Below, piece after piece: positions 1 through 9,742 of a stretch of 64,000 nucleotides of DNA. The notes under the pieces were generated by a model. That model was not told where the DNA came from, searched no databases, and was given only the letters and a program-made list of their open reading frames with translations. Both the position numbers and the translations under genes were made by a program. Position 1 is the first letter of the stretch. Every line of letters begins with the position of its first letter. Source of the DNA: Anthoceros angustus (Eukaryota > Streptophyta > Anthocerotopsida > Anthocerotales > Anthocerotaceae); assembly GCA_010909165.1 (NCBI GenBank), contig MU008170.1, forward strand, positions 1,612,001 to 1,676,000, in the 5' to 3' direction.

Positions 1-1038
1 GACAGCTCCAATCCGCGCACATGCTAGCATAGCAACTGGTAACTCAACCAGCATTGGCATATAAATCACCACCGCATCTCCCTTCCTCACACCAATCCCC
101 CTCAGGTAGTTTGCAAGCTGCCACCACATCAGCGGCCAGCAAGTGAGCGTCAAGATTTCACACAGCAGCCTGTACCGGAGCGTGGACATTCCTCCTCATT
201 GCACCCCTCATAAAAGCAACGAGCCAACGGCGTGAAACAACACTCCAGCGCACAATGGTTGGAAACACGTTCAAAATCGTCAGCCCTAGCAGCCAAGAAT
301 ACCTGGCAAATCTTATCAAGCAGCTGCTTGAAAGTAACCTTCTTATCCAATCCCACATCGTTGCCCTCCCAAATGATTGCAACGTCCTCACCCTTCCCTG
401 CCTCCACATGCCTATCAACTGCGTTGTAACATATATTCGTTTCACCACCTTTGAACCACTGACATCAAAAGCCGAAGAACAGGATGTAAAAACAGCTTCC
501 ACGAGACAAGCACAGCAATGACAACAAAAATCCATTCCGCGCGTCCTGGCCGATAAACAGCGCCACTCGCACCTCACTCGAATCTCAAACTCACTCACCT
601 CAACAGCAACGGGACCTTTATTCACGTCTATGTTTGCCGCGTGAACCTTGCCGTCCACGCTCGGCCATTTCTTCTTCCAGTAAAAACTGGACGCAATCTC
701 ACTCCAAAACGCGTCGGGATCTGAGATCGATTTCTCATACATAGCATCGTACTGCAAAATTCCATCACACTAATCAGCTCACTGACCTCACCTCCTCCTC
801 CTCGGCAGCAAGCAACAACACACGACCGAAATCGCGAATCCCAGTCCAAATTACGCCAGAATCTCACAATTTCCCGGGACGGAACGAGCGCACGGTCCCG
901 AAACTCCTGACTCGCATACTCCAGAACTTCCTCCTCCCCCTGCACCGCTTTCCCGGTCACCACAGCATCCGCCTGCGCGGCCTTGAGCTCGCTCACACCA
1001 AACCCGTTCCCGATCCCGTTCCCGCTCCCTCCCTCCAT
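1..1038 (-). CDS. ACS: Acetyl-CoA synthetase, 5' part (truncated by window edge)
   Basis: Activates acetate to acetyl-CoA via acetyl-AMP; the plant enzyme is plastidial or peroxisome-linked. Four exons are visible: 868-1038, 599-751, 303-458 and 1-117, joined by GT-AG introns of 116, 140 and 185 bp, all in phase 0. The translation follows plant ACS closely: [22 protein letters not shown] followed by [12 protein letters not shown], then [18 protein letters not shown] and ACARIGAV at the edge. The AMP-binding and catalytic motifs lie off the window. The start used is the first in-frame ATG at 1038. An Ala/Ser/Arg-rich, transit-peptide-like frame begins with ATG at 1253 but is in another frame and would need a short extra intron or a sequence correction. 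The gene lies on the same strand as, and downstream of, the potassium-channel gene. Confidence 0.9.
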
Positions 1039-1363
1039 GCCGGCAGCAGGGAATGAAGAGGAGAGCCTACGCAAGGCGGCGGCCGGCGCCACAGCCAGCT
1101 GCCGCGATATCCCGAGCGTGGCCGCGGCGGTAGGGGAGGCGAGAGCGGCTTGCGCTTGCGCAGCGGGAGCGACACCGCAAGCCCACAGGCTCGCGGAGAT
1201 GCGGACGAAGCCGGTCCCGCACTGGCAGCCAGAGTTCCGTGCGCGGCAGCCATGGCTATCTGTTTGCCAGAGCTCGGCGTGTCAGGCCCCTTCTTCCATG
1301 CGAGAATCGAGATCCGTCCTAATCAATGCAGATACAGTCCACCTCAGTAACAGCGCTTTTCTT

Positions 1364-4338
1364 TTATTTTCTTGTACAAACTTCCGGAATACAGTGAGAC
1401 GTCTCGGATGAGAACCACTGGACTGCGGAGTGGCTGGATCCCAGCGGGGAAGGAGGCGCGGAATTCAAGTTTCGGATTGTTGCGAGGAAAAGCTGCTGCT
1501 GGAGCCTGGTCGGTGACGGGTCCGGGGCCAGGGCCATCTGCAGGGCTTGCTTGGAAAATTCCAGAAGAGGGCCGGCGAAGACGTGGGTGCCGGCCGTGGC
1601 GGGCTGGTGCATGGCTTGCTGCAGTCGCACGGCCATTTCCGCCACCATCTGCTTCCAGAGCTGGGCCTTGGCTTCGGCATGGGCGACCTGAGGAATGGGC
1701 GGAAGGATTGTCAGCGGGGTTGCGGAATGCGTTGGCTGCAAGGGCTGGGCTTTGTGATTCTTACCCTTTGGTCGACCTCCGAGAGCTTGATCTTGTCTAC
1801 GCCTCCTGAGCGGCACCGCCTGAGCCTGGGGTGCGGGCGTGCCGGGTTGTCTTGAGACGGCAGGCGGGGGGCGGGGGGCTGCCCGGATGGGGCAGTTTCT
1901 GCTTGGTCGGGTTCTGGTGCCTGTGGCTCTTGTTCTTGTTCCTCTTGGTCTTGGCCATGGTCTTGGTCTTGCTCGGATTGTTGGGGGCACGGGACGTGCA
2001 AGAATGGCGGGAGAGACAGGGTTGATGAAGTGAGTGGAGTGAGGCCGGGCCTGATGATCAGGTTCTCAGTCATGGGAACCACGAGGTCGAATTTGGTGAA
2101 GTCCTGCAGGGCAAGGGGTGGTGGATTAGGTTTGGGAAGGCAGTATGCCATGGAGGATGGAGAGGAGGCGGGTGTGGATGGAGGAGCTCACCACGCAACG
2201 GCGGCCGCCGGGGAGACGTGTCACAATGGTCCTGCATTCAGAACAGTAGTTCAGGGAGGAATGCATACAGCGTACAGTGGGGCACGGGGGAGGGAGGCTG
2301 TGACATACTCGAACCGCGCCTCAAGGCGGATGTCAGAAGGACGGTATGAATGGCGTGCTGCATACAGGGTCGACGAGTTCAGACGAGGAGGGATGTGAGC
2401 CTAATTCATGCTGGCAAGGACGGATTTTGTTTGGCATGCCGTTGGACGTACCCTGAAGTTTGCAAGATGTTGAAGAGTCGACGCCTTCGAGAATAACAAG
2501 GATCTCCATGTCGCACTCCTCCATAGCCTGTTTGGAGGAGAAGCAAAGCAGAGCATGACCAGATGAAAAATGATAAATTTTACGGTTTCTTGTTTGGCTG
2601 AGCAGTCCACCTGAATGGTGAGTCCGTAGAGAGGACTTGTGGCAGTGATAGGGTGCTTCACTAGACATGGGAGCCCCAGGAAAACCTGACTGCCTCCAAT
2701 GACCTGCAAACCAGGGTGTAAGTCAGAATAATACAGAGGTTCTTGCTCAGCAGGTGCGTGTATTATTCTTGCTCGCAAGGTGCGCTTGAGTGGAGGAAGC
2801 ATTGACCGGGAGGTTGATGAAATTGAATACACTCTCATCTTCCTGGGTAAGAGTGTTGTTAAGGGCCACCAACATCCTCACACTAGCCTGCGGAACAGCA
2901 TAGTCAGGACCTGCGACTTGGCGTGAAGTGTTGAGCCTTTTAGATGGTGTAATAACCTCAAGCTACCTCAATGACTTGATGCTTCCGGATGTTTGCCATT
3001 CTCACGCACAATACAGGGACACCATCTTCCTGAAAGAACAGGAGTAAGAGGAATAGGATCCCTACCATGGAATGCCCAGAAGATATTTTTGAAAATGTCC
3101 TACTTCTCATGCTGACCTCGTGAAGGACCATGAATCGGCTGAAGACCAGAGTTTGTGCACGACGAGTTGGACGAGAGAACCTGTGAAATGACGAATTAAA
3201 GACAAGGAATTCCAGAGGGAAGAAGGAAGACTAAGCATGCCGGGCAAGACTACAGACCTAGCATAAAACACACCGAGTAGCGAATAAGCCATCACCAAGC
3301 TCGCAATCGACTGGATCAGAACCAGACTGTTGGTTACCATGCACCTTGGATCCGGTGTCAGTTCGCCCCCATAACCTGGAACATTCAAGATAACCATCTC
3401 TGTCAAGCTAAGAAAGAGTCACATGGAACATAGCTGAAATGCAACATGCTACACCTTAAAAGCTCACCGATTGTCATAGAAGTCTGCACGCTGTTCACAA
3501 CACAAGGCAGGCGCAAAATGTTAACCAAGAAACTCCTTGCCGAGCTCTGCATGCAAGACTACTTACAACGGGGTGCCTCACTAACAATCCATGGTAAAGT
3601 AGTGGTCACCTGAACCATACAGCATGGCTGAACGTTTGGACTCCCGGGATACAGAAGTTGTTGTAAGCCTGCTGAAGCCAGTGAAGCAGACACTGGACTT
3701 GGTAGCGTTCCCAACACGAGGTTGAAGAATATTGCAAACACGTAATGCAGCAAATGCCACAGTACCTCATAGTAGAAGGGGATGGCAAACAGCACGAAGA
3801 GCAGGAAGTAGGAGAGGAACAGCAGCCAGAAAAACCTCATGTTGGGCATCTGCGGACACGATTGAGACACTCATCCATGTCATTGCCAGGTATTCAACCA
3901 CTGGTGCTCAGAAATGTGCACATTGGCACTAACTTACGTTCACTAGTGTGTGAAAGAGATCCCCCCAGTAGAGGAATGTCTTGGGTAATCCTCGGGTCTC
4001 GACATTCAGTCCACCCCTGACAACAAGCAGCAGAATTCATGGCATTATGCACACAGAAAGCGGAACAGATTCAGCATGCATGGTCCACTCTTGACAAATT
4101 CTTGTCACAGCGATGTTCAGCTACCTGATCGAGCAGAACAAAAGCATTCTACCGAAGCATTCGTGAATTACTGAGGCCCAACTGCCAAGAAGGTTCACTT
4201 GAACGGTAAGAGCAAAAGTTCAATGACAAAAGCAGCATGCATGCACCTCTTGTCCACCAGGGGCAGCTTCCTCATCTGCCTGGACAGCAAGGGGGCAGCG
4301 AATGACTCCCTCCCCGAATGCTCAGCCTGTGTTGCCAT
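1364..4338 (-). CDS. Inward-rectifier (Kir-type) potassium channel, 15 exons
   Basis: Spliced by eye with GT-AG borders and consistent phases: 4247-4338, 3938-4016, 3766-3849, 3610-3668, 3468-3490, 3258-3375, 3117-3180, 2967-3029, 2807-2887, 2611-2703, 2452-2527, 2315-2357, 2192-2231, 1765-2103, 1364-1687. This gives 525 residues. In order: Kir slide-helix region (about 40-57), M1 (about 60-82), short turret with CIPGVQTFSHAVWF, filter TIGYG (111-115), M2 (about 125-150), basic RPTRRAQ linker, then the Kir immunoglobulin-like cytoplasmic domain with RMANIRKHQVIE, HPITATSPLYGL, DMEILVILEGVD, ARHSY and DFTKFD. About 200 extra residues follow: a Gln/Glu/Pro-rich stretch and a helical tail. Kir proteins form tetramers passing K+ inward. 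A further 5' exon or the ATG at 4383 is possible. The least certain splice is the donor at 2315. Confidence 0.88.
3468..3490 (-). other. 23-nt microexon encoding the Kir selectivity filter core
   Basis: This exon lies between acceptor AG at 3491-3492 and donor GT at 3466-3467. It completes a Ser codon, encodes VQTSMTI and supplies the first base of the filter Gly, so TIGYG is split by the following intron. Skipping it would shift the frame and remove the pore. The flanking exons (3610-3668 and 3258-3375) join only through it to give the expected Kir pore. Confidence 0.82.
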
Positions 4339-5680
4339 TACGGCGGCCACGAAAGCTTGAACAGCAACTAGGGGTCTCATCACTCAATTCCTCCAGGCAC
4401 CAGAATTACAAGCTCCAGCGACGCCACCAGGTGAGACAAAATCTGCTGGGACATTCTCAGACTCCTGAAACTCCGACATCCCCCTGATCGCACAGCCAGT
4501 GGAACACCAAAAGCAGGAGCATGTCCTCAACGAAGCTTAGAATTCCTCTGCAGCCAACAATGTGCAACTCCCGACGCGGGTTTGCAGCGCGGGTGCACTT
4601 CTGAGCTTGGAGCCGAGGACCTGCGGTGCATCCGCAGCAGCCAGGTGCGAAGAAACTGGACGCGGCTGCTTCCGAATCGGCGCAGCAGCTGCAGGTCACC
4701 TGTCCAGAGGAGCTCTCCAGCATCAGATGAACACGGACTGTGGGCGGGGAAAGCAGCTGATCCGACGCCAAAGGAAATGGAGGCATAGGCCCCGGCTTGT
4801 CCGACTCTGGCCAGGTGGGAACACCACCAAAATGTCAGACATTCGGAGTTGCCACTTGGATATGCCTGCCAACCATAAAATAGCACGACCCCAACATCCC
4901 TCAAAGCAAGCGACGTTTGAGAGAACGTCACAGGGTACAACTTTGAAGATGCCGTGCAGAGTATAGAATGCGTGGCCAGAACTCGAAGCACGGATTCTAT
5001 TTACAGCCGAGGAAAAGATCCCAGCAGACCAGCTGTGGGGCAGTAGGCATCTCAGTGTGTCCTCGGACTCTATTCCTTTGTAATCCAGCAGCTTGGATGG
5101 CTATATAGTGTCAAGTCCGAGTGAGCTACACAACTGACAAGAACAAGCAAAAGGGTCCTGCAACAGATCCCTACATCTTGTGAAATGGCTCGGAACTTCA
5201 AGGGAAAACTCCCCCAAACAAGACCCTGGTAAACCAAATCACACCTGAGAACATCGTCAGGATTCATGTGGACAATCCACTGGACATCATGACGAGATGC
5301 TGGTTCACATGGCAAGGAGGTGCAACTAATCGGCCCAAGAATGGCAACCATAGAAATATTTCTCTAAAGGCTCAACATGGCAAGCAGGTGAGTACATGCC
5401 AGTGAATCGGTTAGCAGCGGCAATACGGAATGCAAGATCGGAGCATGGATCAAGGTCAAAACTAGGGTCAGAATTGTGCCTCTCCTGGATGTTTCATCTC
5501 CCACAATCAGTTCCCTTCTATTCCTGTACTTGCCACTCCTTGAAGTCTACCTCTCCTTGCTCGGTACCATAATAAGAGATGGCGATACTCTCCCCTTCTC
5601 TATACGAGTTCGTTGTTCCTAACTTGTCAAGATTGCCATTACCACGCTTCATCTTCTTCATCTTCCCCCACTCCGCTCCA
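4339..5680. other. Upstream region of the Kir gene
   Basis: No coding region is supported here. Short open frames on both strands lack recognisable motifs. Part or all may be Kir 5' UTR, a 5' exon or promoter. The segment at about 4485-4605 has a diverged copy at about 9055-9165. Confidence 0.4.
4485..4605 (+). repeat. Short dispersed repeat, copy 1 (see 9055-9165)
   Basis: Begins near CACAGCCAGTGGAA and contains GCATGTCC, CAACGAAGCT and GGGTTTGCAGCGCGG in the same order and spacing as the segment at 9055-9165. Similarity was judged by eye over about 105 bp. The flanks could not be matched with certainty. Confidence 0.6.
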
Positions 5681-5729
5681 TCTTCCCTTCCCTTCCCTGT
5701 AGGATGGCTTCTATCATAAGCTGACATGC

Positions 5730-6310
5730 ATAGAATAAATCTTATTTTTCATAAATTAAAATAATGTATAGATATAAACTTATATTTACATAAATAATGA
5801 GCATTACTATTTTCATTTAGATATTATAAACTTAATCCAAAATTACTGTACTAAATATTAAAATATAATACAGTAACCCTTTACCACTTTAAAAACTTAA
5901 TCAATAGTCTACTAATAAATCAAATCTTGAACTCATCGAGGTGCATGGAACTCGTTTTCTCTACTTTGGGCTATATATGTATGTGAGCCCCGTTACCGCT
6001 ATCTATATTCAAATATGATATATCCAATCTTATTGTATGATAAAGAATATTATGGGACATAGTGCATGAAACCCATTTTTTCCTATTTGGGCTATATATG
6101 TATGTGAGCCCCACTATATTCAAACATCATATATTCAATCTGTGATGTATGATAAAGAATATCATAATCATCCATTCTTTTGAATTTTATTAGTATGTTT
6201 AGTTTTCTCATCGCTCTCTCTTCGGTGGTTATCATTAATTTGATGTTGTAGAGTTACCTTTCCATATTCCTTTGGGTTCTTTCTTTATTCTTATTTACCT
6301 TTGGTCCTTT
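5730..6310. other. A+T-rich flank with a tandem repeat of about 120 bp
   Basis: No coding. The phrase GGGCTATATATGTATGTGAG occurs at about 5968 and again at about 6088, each followed by related A+T-rich sequence ending in a GATAAAGAATAT box. The same pair is present inverted at 47130-47320. The region could hold the promoter of the ORF that starts at 6321. Confidence 0.6.
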
Positions 6311-6320
6311 CTAGTCTCTT

Positions 6321-7814
6321 ATGGCTAATGATGATGCTCCCATTAGCGTTGTACCTTACACGTGGGTGGACAGATTCCTGGAATCAGATGCCCACATTGG
6401 TTTCTACATTGAAGACGCAAGGAAGCATGAGGATGAGGGTGGTGACACTCCTTCCTTACCTTGGAACTTCCAAGCTAAAGACCCTTTCGGACCGATTTCT
6501 AAGTATACCTTGAAGCTAGTAGACGTGGTGGATTTGATCATGGAAGTCAAGCGAAGAAAACCTCAACCACAGCCTCCCACCATGGCTGATCTAGAAAGGA
6601 TGATGACGACTGTGGTGGCGGAAGCACCACCACCCCCCCCAAGGCACAACAAAATAGCGCGAATAGCTGGGAGTGAAGACGTCAGCTTAAACAACCATGG
6701 TGATGGAGGAGGTCCAGACACGAGGTATCACGGAGTGCATTGGCATTCTATTCACAAGTTGTATAATGTGCATCTCAAGGTAAGCTACGTGCCAACTCAC
6801 GGCCCGCTGAAGAAGGTCCATCAGGTTCATTTGGGGCAGTTCGAAAAGGACATAGATGCAGCGAGATTCTGGGACCTGGTGCAAATCAAGCTGTTTTTAT
6901 GTGGCTTCAAGCGTCGAACACAAGTGAAGCTCAACTTCAAAGATCCTGCATCCTTAGAGACATATCTACAGTACCTGCAACGACCAGATTGGGTGGCCAT
7001 TACAGATTGGCGGGAAGTAATAGGGTTTGTGAGGATGGAAGTTCAACAAAAGCGCAAATTCTTCTCCCGTCATGCATGCGGAGGTCTTCCACATGGTGTG
7101 TATATCAGGAGAAGAAGAGATGAAATAACTGTAGATGTACCGGAAGATGCTCTTAGGGAGACCAGATATGAGGCTTTCATTTTTGACAGCAGTCAGGGCC
7201 AAATAGGTACGGTCCAGCAAGTTGTTGAGATTGAGGTGGCATGCCATTCTAGCGGCAAAACCTACAATTGCTGGGATCAAAAAGAGGAAGCTGGAAAAGC
7301 ATATGACCGCAAGGCGATCATAATGGGGTTGTATGATACTAAGGAGCTCAATCATCCCCTCACAGATTATTTGGTTGAGCTTCAGGCTTCACCGAAGTTC
7401 CAATTGGAGCTGGCTACACTGCATAGCCGGCTGAGAAGTGCTGCTCTGACTCTCGGAGCTGCGCAGGAAGCAATCCTTGGTTTGTCCATCCATCCATTGT
7501 TAACTACTCTAGCACCTGCGACCTCACAGAAGGAAGAGACATTTGGGTCATCCATCCATCCATTATCAAGTACTCTAGTGGCTCCGAATCCAGAAGAAAT
7601 TACTCTAGCGGCTCCGAATCCAGAAGAAATTACTCTAGCGGCTCCGAATCCAGAAGAAATTACTCTAGCGGCTCCGAATCCAGAAGAAATTACTCTAGCG
7701 GCTCCGAATCCAGAAGAAAGTACTCTAGCGGCTCCGAATCCACAAGAAAGTACTCTGGCTCCGAATCCACAAGAAAGTACTCTAGCACCTTCGAGCTCAC
7801 AAGAAAGTATTTAA
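6321..7814 (+). CDS. Degenerate double-AP2-like protein with C-terminal tandem repeats
   Basis: A single 497-residue ORF with an ATG start. Residues about 136-200 resemble AP2 repeat 1 of the AINTEGUMENTA type: YHGVHWHS, then VHLGQFEKDIDAARFWDL. A linker beginning NFKDPASLETYL follows the AP2-linker pattern. Residues about 290-350 resemble a second AP2 repeat, ending KEEAGKAYDRKAIIMGLYD. Many DNA-contact positions differ from canonical AP2, so DNA binding is uncertain. The C terminus consists of 11-residue repeats of the type LAAPNPEEIT, encoded by the 33-bp minisatellite that continues past the stop. It sits inside a repeat whose inverted copy at 45.7-47.0 kb is frame-broken. This may be an AP2 gene caught up in a mobile or duplicated segment. 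Assignment to AP2 is by pattern, not by search. Confidence 0.6.
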   Translation: MANDDAPISVVPYTWVDRFLESDAHIGFYIEDARKHEDEGGDTPSLPWNFQAKDPFGPISKYTLKLVDVVDLIMEVKRRKPQPQPPTMADLERMMTTVVAEAPPPPPRHNKIARIAGSEDVSLNNHGDGGGPDTRYHGVHWHSIHKLYNVHLKVSYVPTHGPLKKVHQVHLGQFEKDIDAARFWDLVQIKLFLCGFKRRTQVKLNFKDPASLETYLQYLQRPDWVAITDWREVIGFVRMEVQQKRKFFSRHACGGLPHGVYIRRRRDEITVDVPEDALRETRYEAFIFDSSQGQIGTVQQVVEIEVACHSSGKTYNCWDQKEEAGKAYDRKAIIMGLYDTKELNHPLTDYLVELQASPKFQLELATLHSRLRSAALTLGAAQEAILGLSIHPLLTTLAPATSQKEETFGSSIHPLSSTLVAPNPEEITLAAPNPEEITLAAPNPEEITLAAPNPEEITLAAPNPEESTLAAPNPQESTLAPNPQESTLAPSSSQESI

Positions 7815-8090
7815 GTGCCTTCTAACTTACAGGACCAATACTTTAGTGCCTTCCAACTCACATGATAATAGTTTAGCACCTTCAAACTCACACGAAAATA
7901 CTCTAGTGCCTTCCAACTAACATGATAGTAGTCTAGCACCTTCAAACTCACATAAAAATATTCTAGTGCTTTCCAACTCACAGGATAATACTGTAGCGCT
8001 ATCAAACTCACAGGAAGAAATATTTGGTTCCTTTATAGATCCATTGTCAAATACACTAACGCCTTCGAACTCACACTAGGGAGTTCAATA
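7565..8090 (+). repeat. 33-bp minisatellite, partly coding
   Basis: Repeats of about 33 bp of the type CTCCGAATCCAGAAGAAAT. Six or more near-identical units lie in frame at the end of the AP2-like ORF. More diverged units (ACTCTAGTGCCTTCCAACTC type) continue beyond the stop at 7812-7814. Related arrays occur inverted at about 43640-43960 and 45420-45720. Confidence 0.8.
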
Positions 8091-8159
8091 CGTGAGGGCT
8101 CACACTGGGGAGGTCACTATGCCAGAAATTCGGTCGAACGATTTGGCGCAACATAACTT

Positions 8160-8480
8160 GCCGAGAGAGTGTGGATCGGCACATTGGGAGAGGGAAAAGG
8201 GCATTGGGACTGGGAGAGAGAAGGGAAGGAAAGAGAGAGGTATTTAGAAAAAATATTGAAAAAGGATAAAATGAGAAAATAATATAACTATGAAAGATAA
8301 GGAGAAGGAAAAAAAAAGAAAAAAAAGGAAGGAAGAAAAAAGAAATGATGGGATTCGGAGAAATAGGAAGAGAGAAAAAACTAAAAAATGAAAAGGAGAA
8401 AAAAGAGAAAAAATAAAATTGAAAGGGGCAAGGGGTAAGAGTTTGAGTTTGATATTGGTTCAAGTTTGAGTTAAAGTTCA
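8160..8480 (+). repeat. Purine-rich low-complexity tract
   Basis: Dominated by GGGAGAGGGAAAAGG and runs of GGAAAAAAAAAG. The complementary pyrimidine tract appears at 42930-43160, 43290-43500 and 45100-45310. No gene is seen. Confidence 0.7.
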
Positions 8481-8777
8481 TGTTCAAGTTTGATTGCATA
8501 CAATATCTTATGATTCTCTGTCACATGAAGGAACTCGGCTGTTCATTGTTCCATTGCATGAGCTGCACTATGTGATGGATATGAGGTGCACTGTGTGGTG
8601 GATTAGGATGGGTTATCGTTCTAGCCCGATCATCACCTTCTATAGCTCGAATAGGAACTTGGAGGTTGTTTTATGATGCCCGTAGGATGCCCTGGTTGCT
8701 TGAGGTTGATGGGTTGCAAGTAGCTTAGGCACACTATTGTACAAATTGTTGTTAACAATCAAGTCCCATGATGTACG

Positions 8778-8862
8778 CCCCGTCGGGGTGGCCGAGTTGG
8801 TTTACTCCTCCAATGTCAGATCCTGTGCTGAAAGGTCGTGGGTTCGGATCCCATGCTTCCAC
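8778..8862 (+). repeat. tRNA-like (A box/B box) sequence, possible SINE head
   Basis: GGGTGGCCGAGTTGG resembles a class II tRNA A box, and GGGTTCGGATCCC about 50 bp later resembles a B box. The outer ends (GTCGGGG and CTTCCAC) do not pair as an acceptor stem, so a working tRNA is unlikely. A tRNA-derived SINE or tRNA relic fits better. Confidence 0.45.
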
Positions 8863-9054
8863 ATTCCCCGGTGCAATTGGCGGGCTTGGCGCTCACCATT
8901 TTGGTGTGAATCTTTTCATTCTCGGTGTATCCACCGAAGCGCTATGCACCAGACCAGCAAGGCAGAGCCAGAACCATGTCAGTGCACACCGGGCAGCTCA
9001 GACTCCCAGAGCTCCAACCAGCTCTCTGCTCTATCTTCCTTTGTCCCAGATACC

Positions 9055-9165
9055 ACAGCCAGTGGAAGACCGAACCGAACGCAGGGGCATGTCCACAACG
9101 AAGCTCAGAAGTCGTCGCCACCATCAATGTGTAACTCCCGACATGGGTTTGCAGCGCGGTGCAGA
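9055..9165 (+). repeat. Short dispersed repeat, copy 2 (see 4485-4605)
   Basis: A diverged copy of the segment upstream of the Kir gene, collinear over about 105 bp. The surrounding 8.5-9.74 kb holds no supportable gene. Confidence 0.6.
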
Positions 9166-9742
9166 AATTTGTCTGCCATCAACAATGTCTGTCACCTAGC
9201 ACGGCACTCTAGGCACCACAAACCCTGGTCCGTAAGAGATATCCGATCAAATTCACAAAAGCACACCGTGTCATAGAAGTCGAGCCGCCAAAAGGTACGG
9301 CATGCTGCCTATTCATGATATTCTGAGAAGCAGAAGCAAATCATTCGTCCCCATCAGGATCGGAGTAGTAGTCAAGCAGATGCTCAAGCATTTGTAGAAG
9401 CAAAGTCTGGACGAGAGAAAATTTAGAAAACAACTACAAATTTCAGAGGGCGTGCAGCCGAGCTGTTGCAGGTGTGCAAAGCATAGCTGTTGTAGGACAA
9501 ATCTGAACTTGCGAATGGATTGAAGACTGCACAGTTACAAACTCCAGACTGAATGCCACACAAGGTCCCGAGCGATGCTCCAATGTCGAATTTGAGGCAA
9601 ACAGCCTGAACCCAGACCCCAGGCAACCCAAGAGCTTCTGCAGGCTCGATGCCTTGGCAACAAGCAATTTCCTGGAGAGGTAGTGGCTACAACACACAAT
9701 GAAATGCACCCACAAGGGGCTTGAAGAGTCGGTGAGGTGATC

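Larger units (their letters stand above)
5680..8370 (+). repeat. Left copy of an inverted, AP2-like-gene-bearing repeat
   Basis: The block runs from CTCCATCTTCCC near 5680 to the purine-rich tract near 8370. Its reverse complement is found at about 45070-47602, including the A+T-rich flank, the coding ORF, the 33-bp repeats and the purine tract. The two copies lie in opposite orientation about 37 kb apart, with ordinary host genes between them. They may be two insertions of one family or one duplicated and inverted segment. No target-site duplication was identified. Confidence 0.75.

Noticed and set aside
7565-8090. Possible CRISPR-like array (regular 33-bp repeats)
   Set aside because: Head-to-tail units without unique spacers, partly coding, in a plant genome: a minisatellite.
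8778-8862. Functional tRNA-Leu or tRNA-Ser gene
   Set aside because: A and B boxes are present, but the acceptor ends do not pair and no convincing anticodon stem forms.
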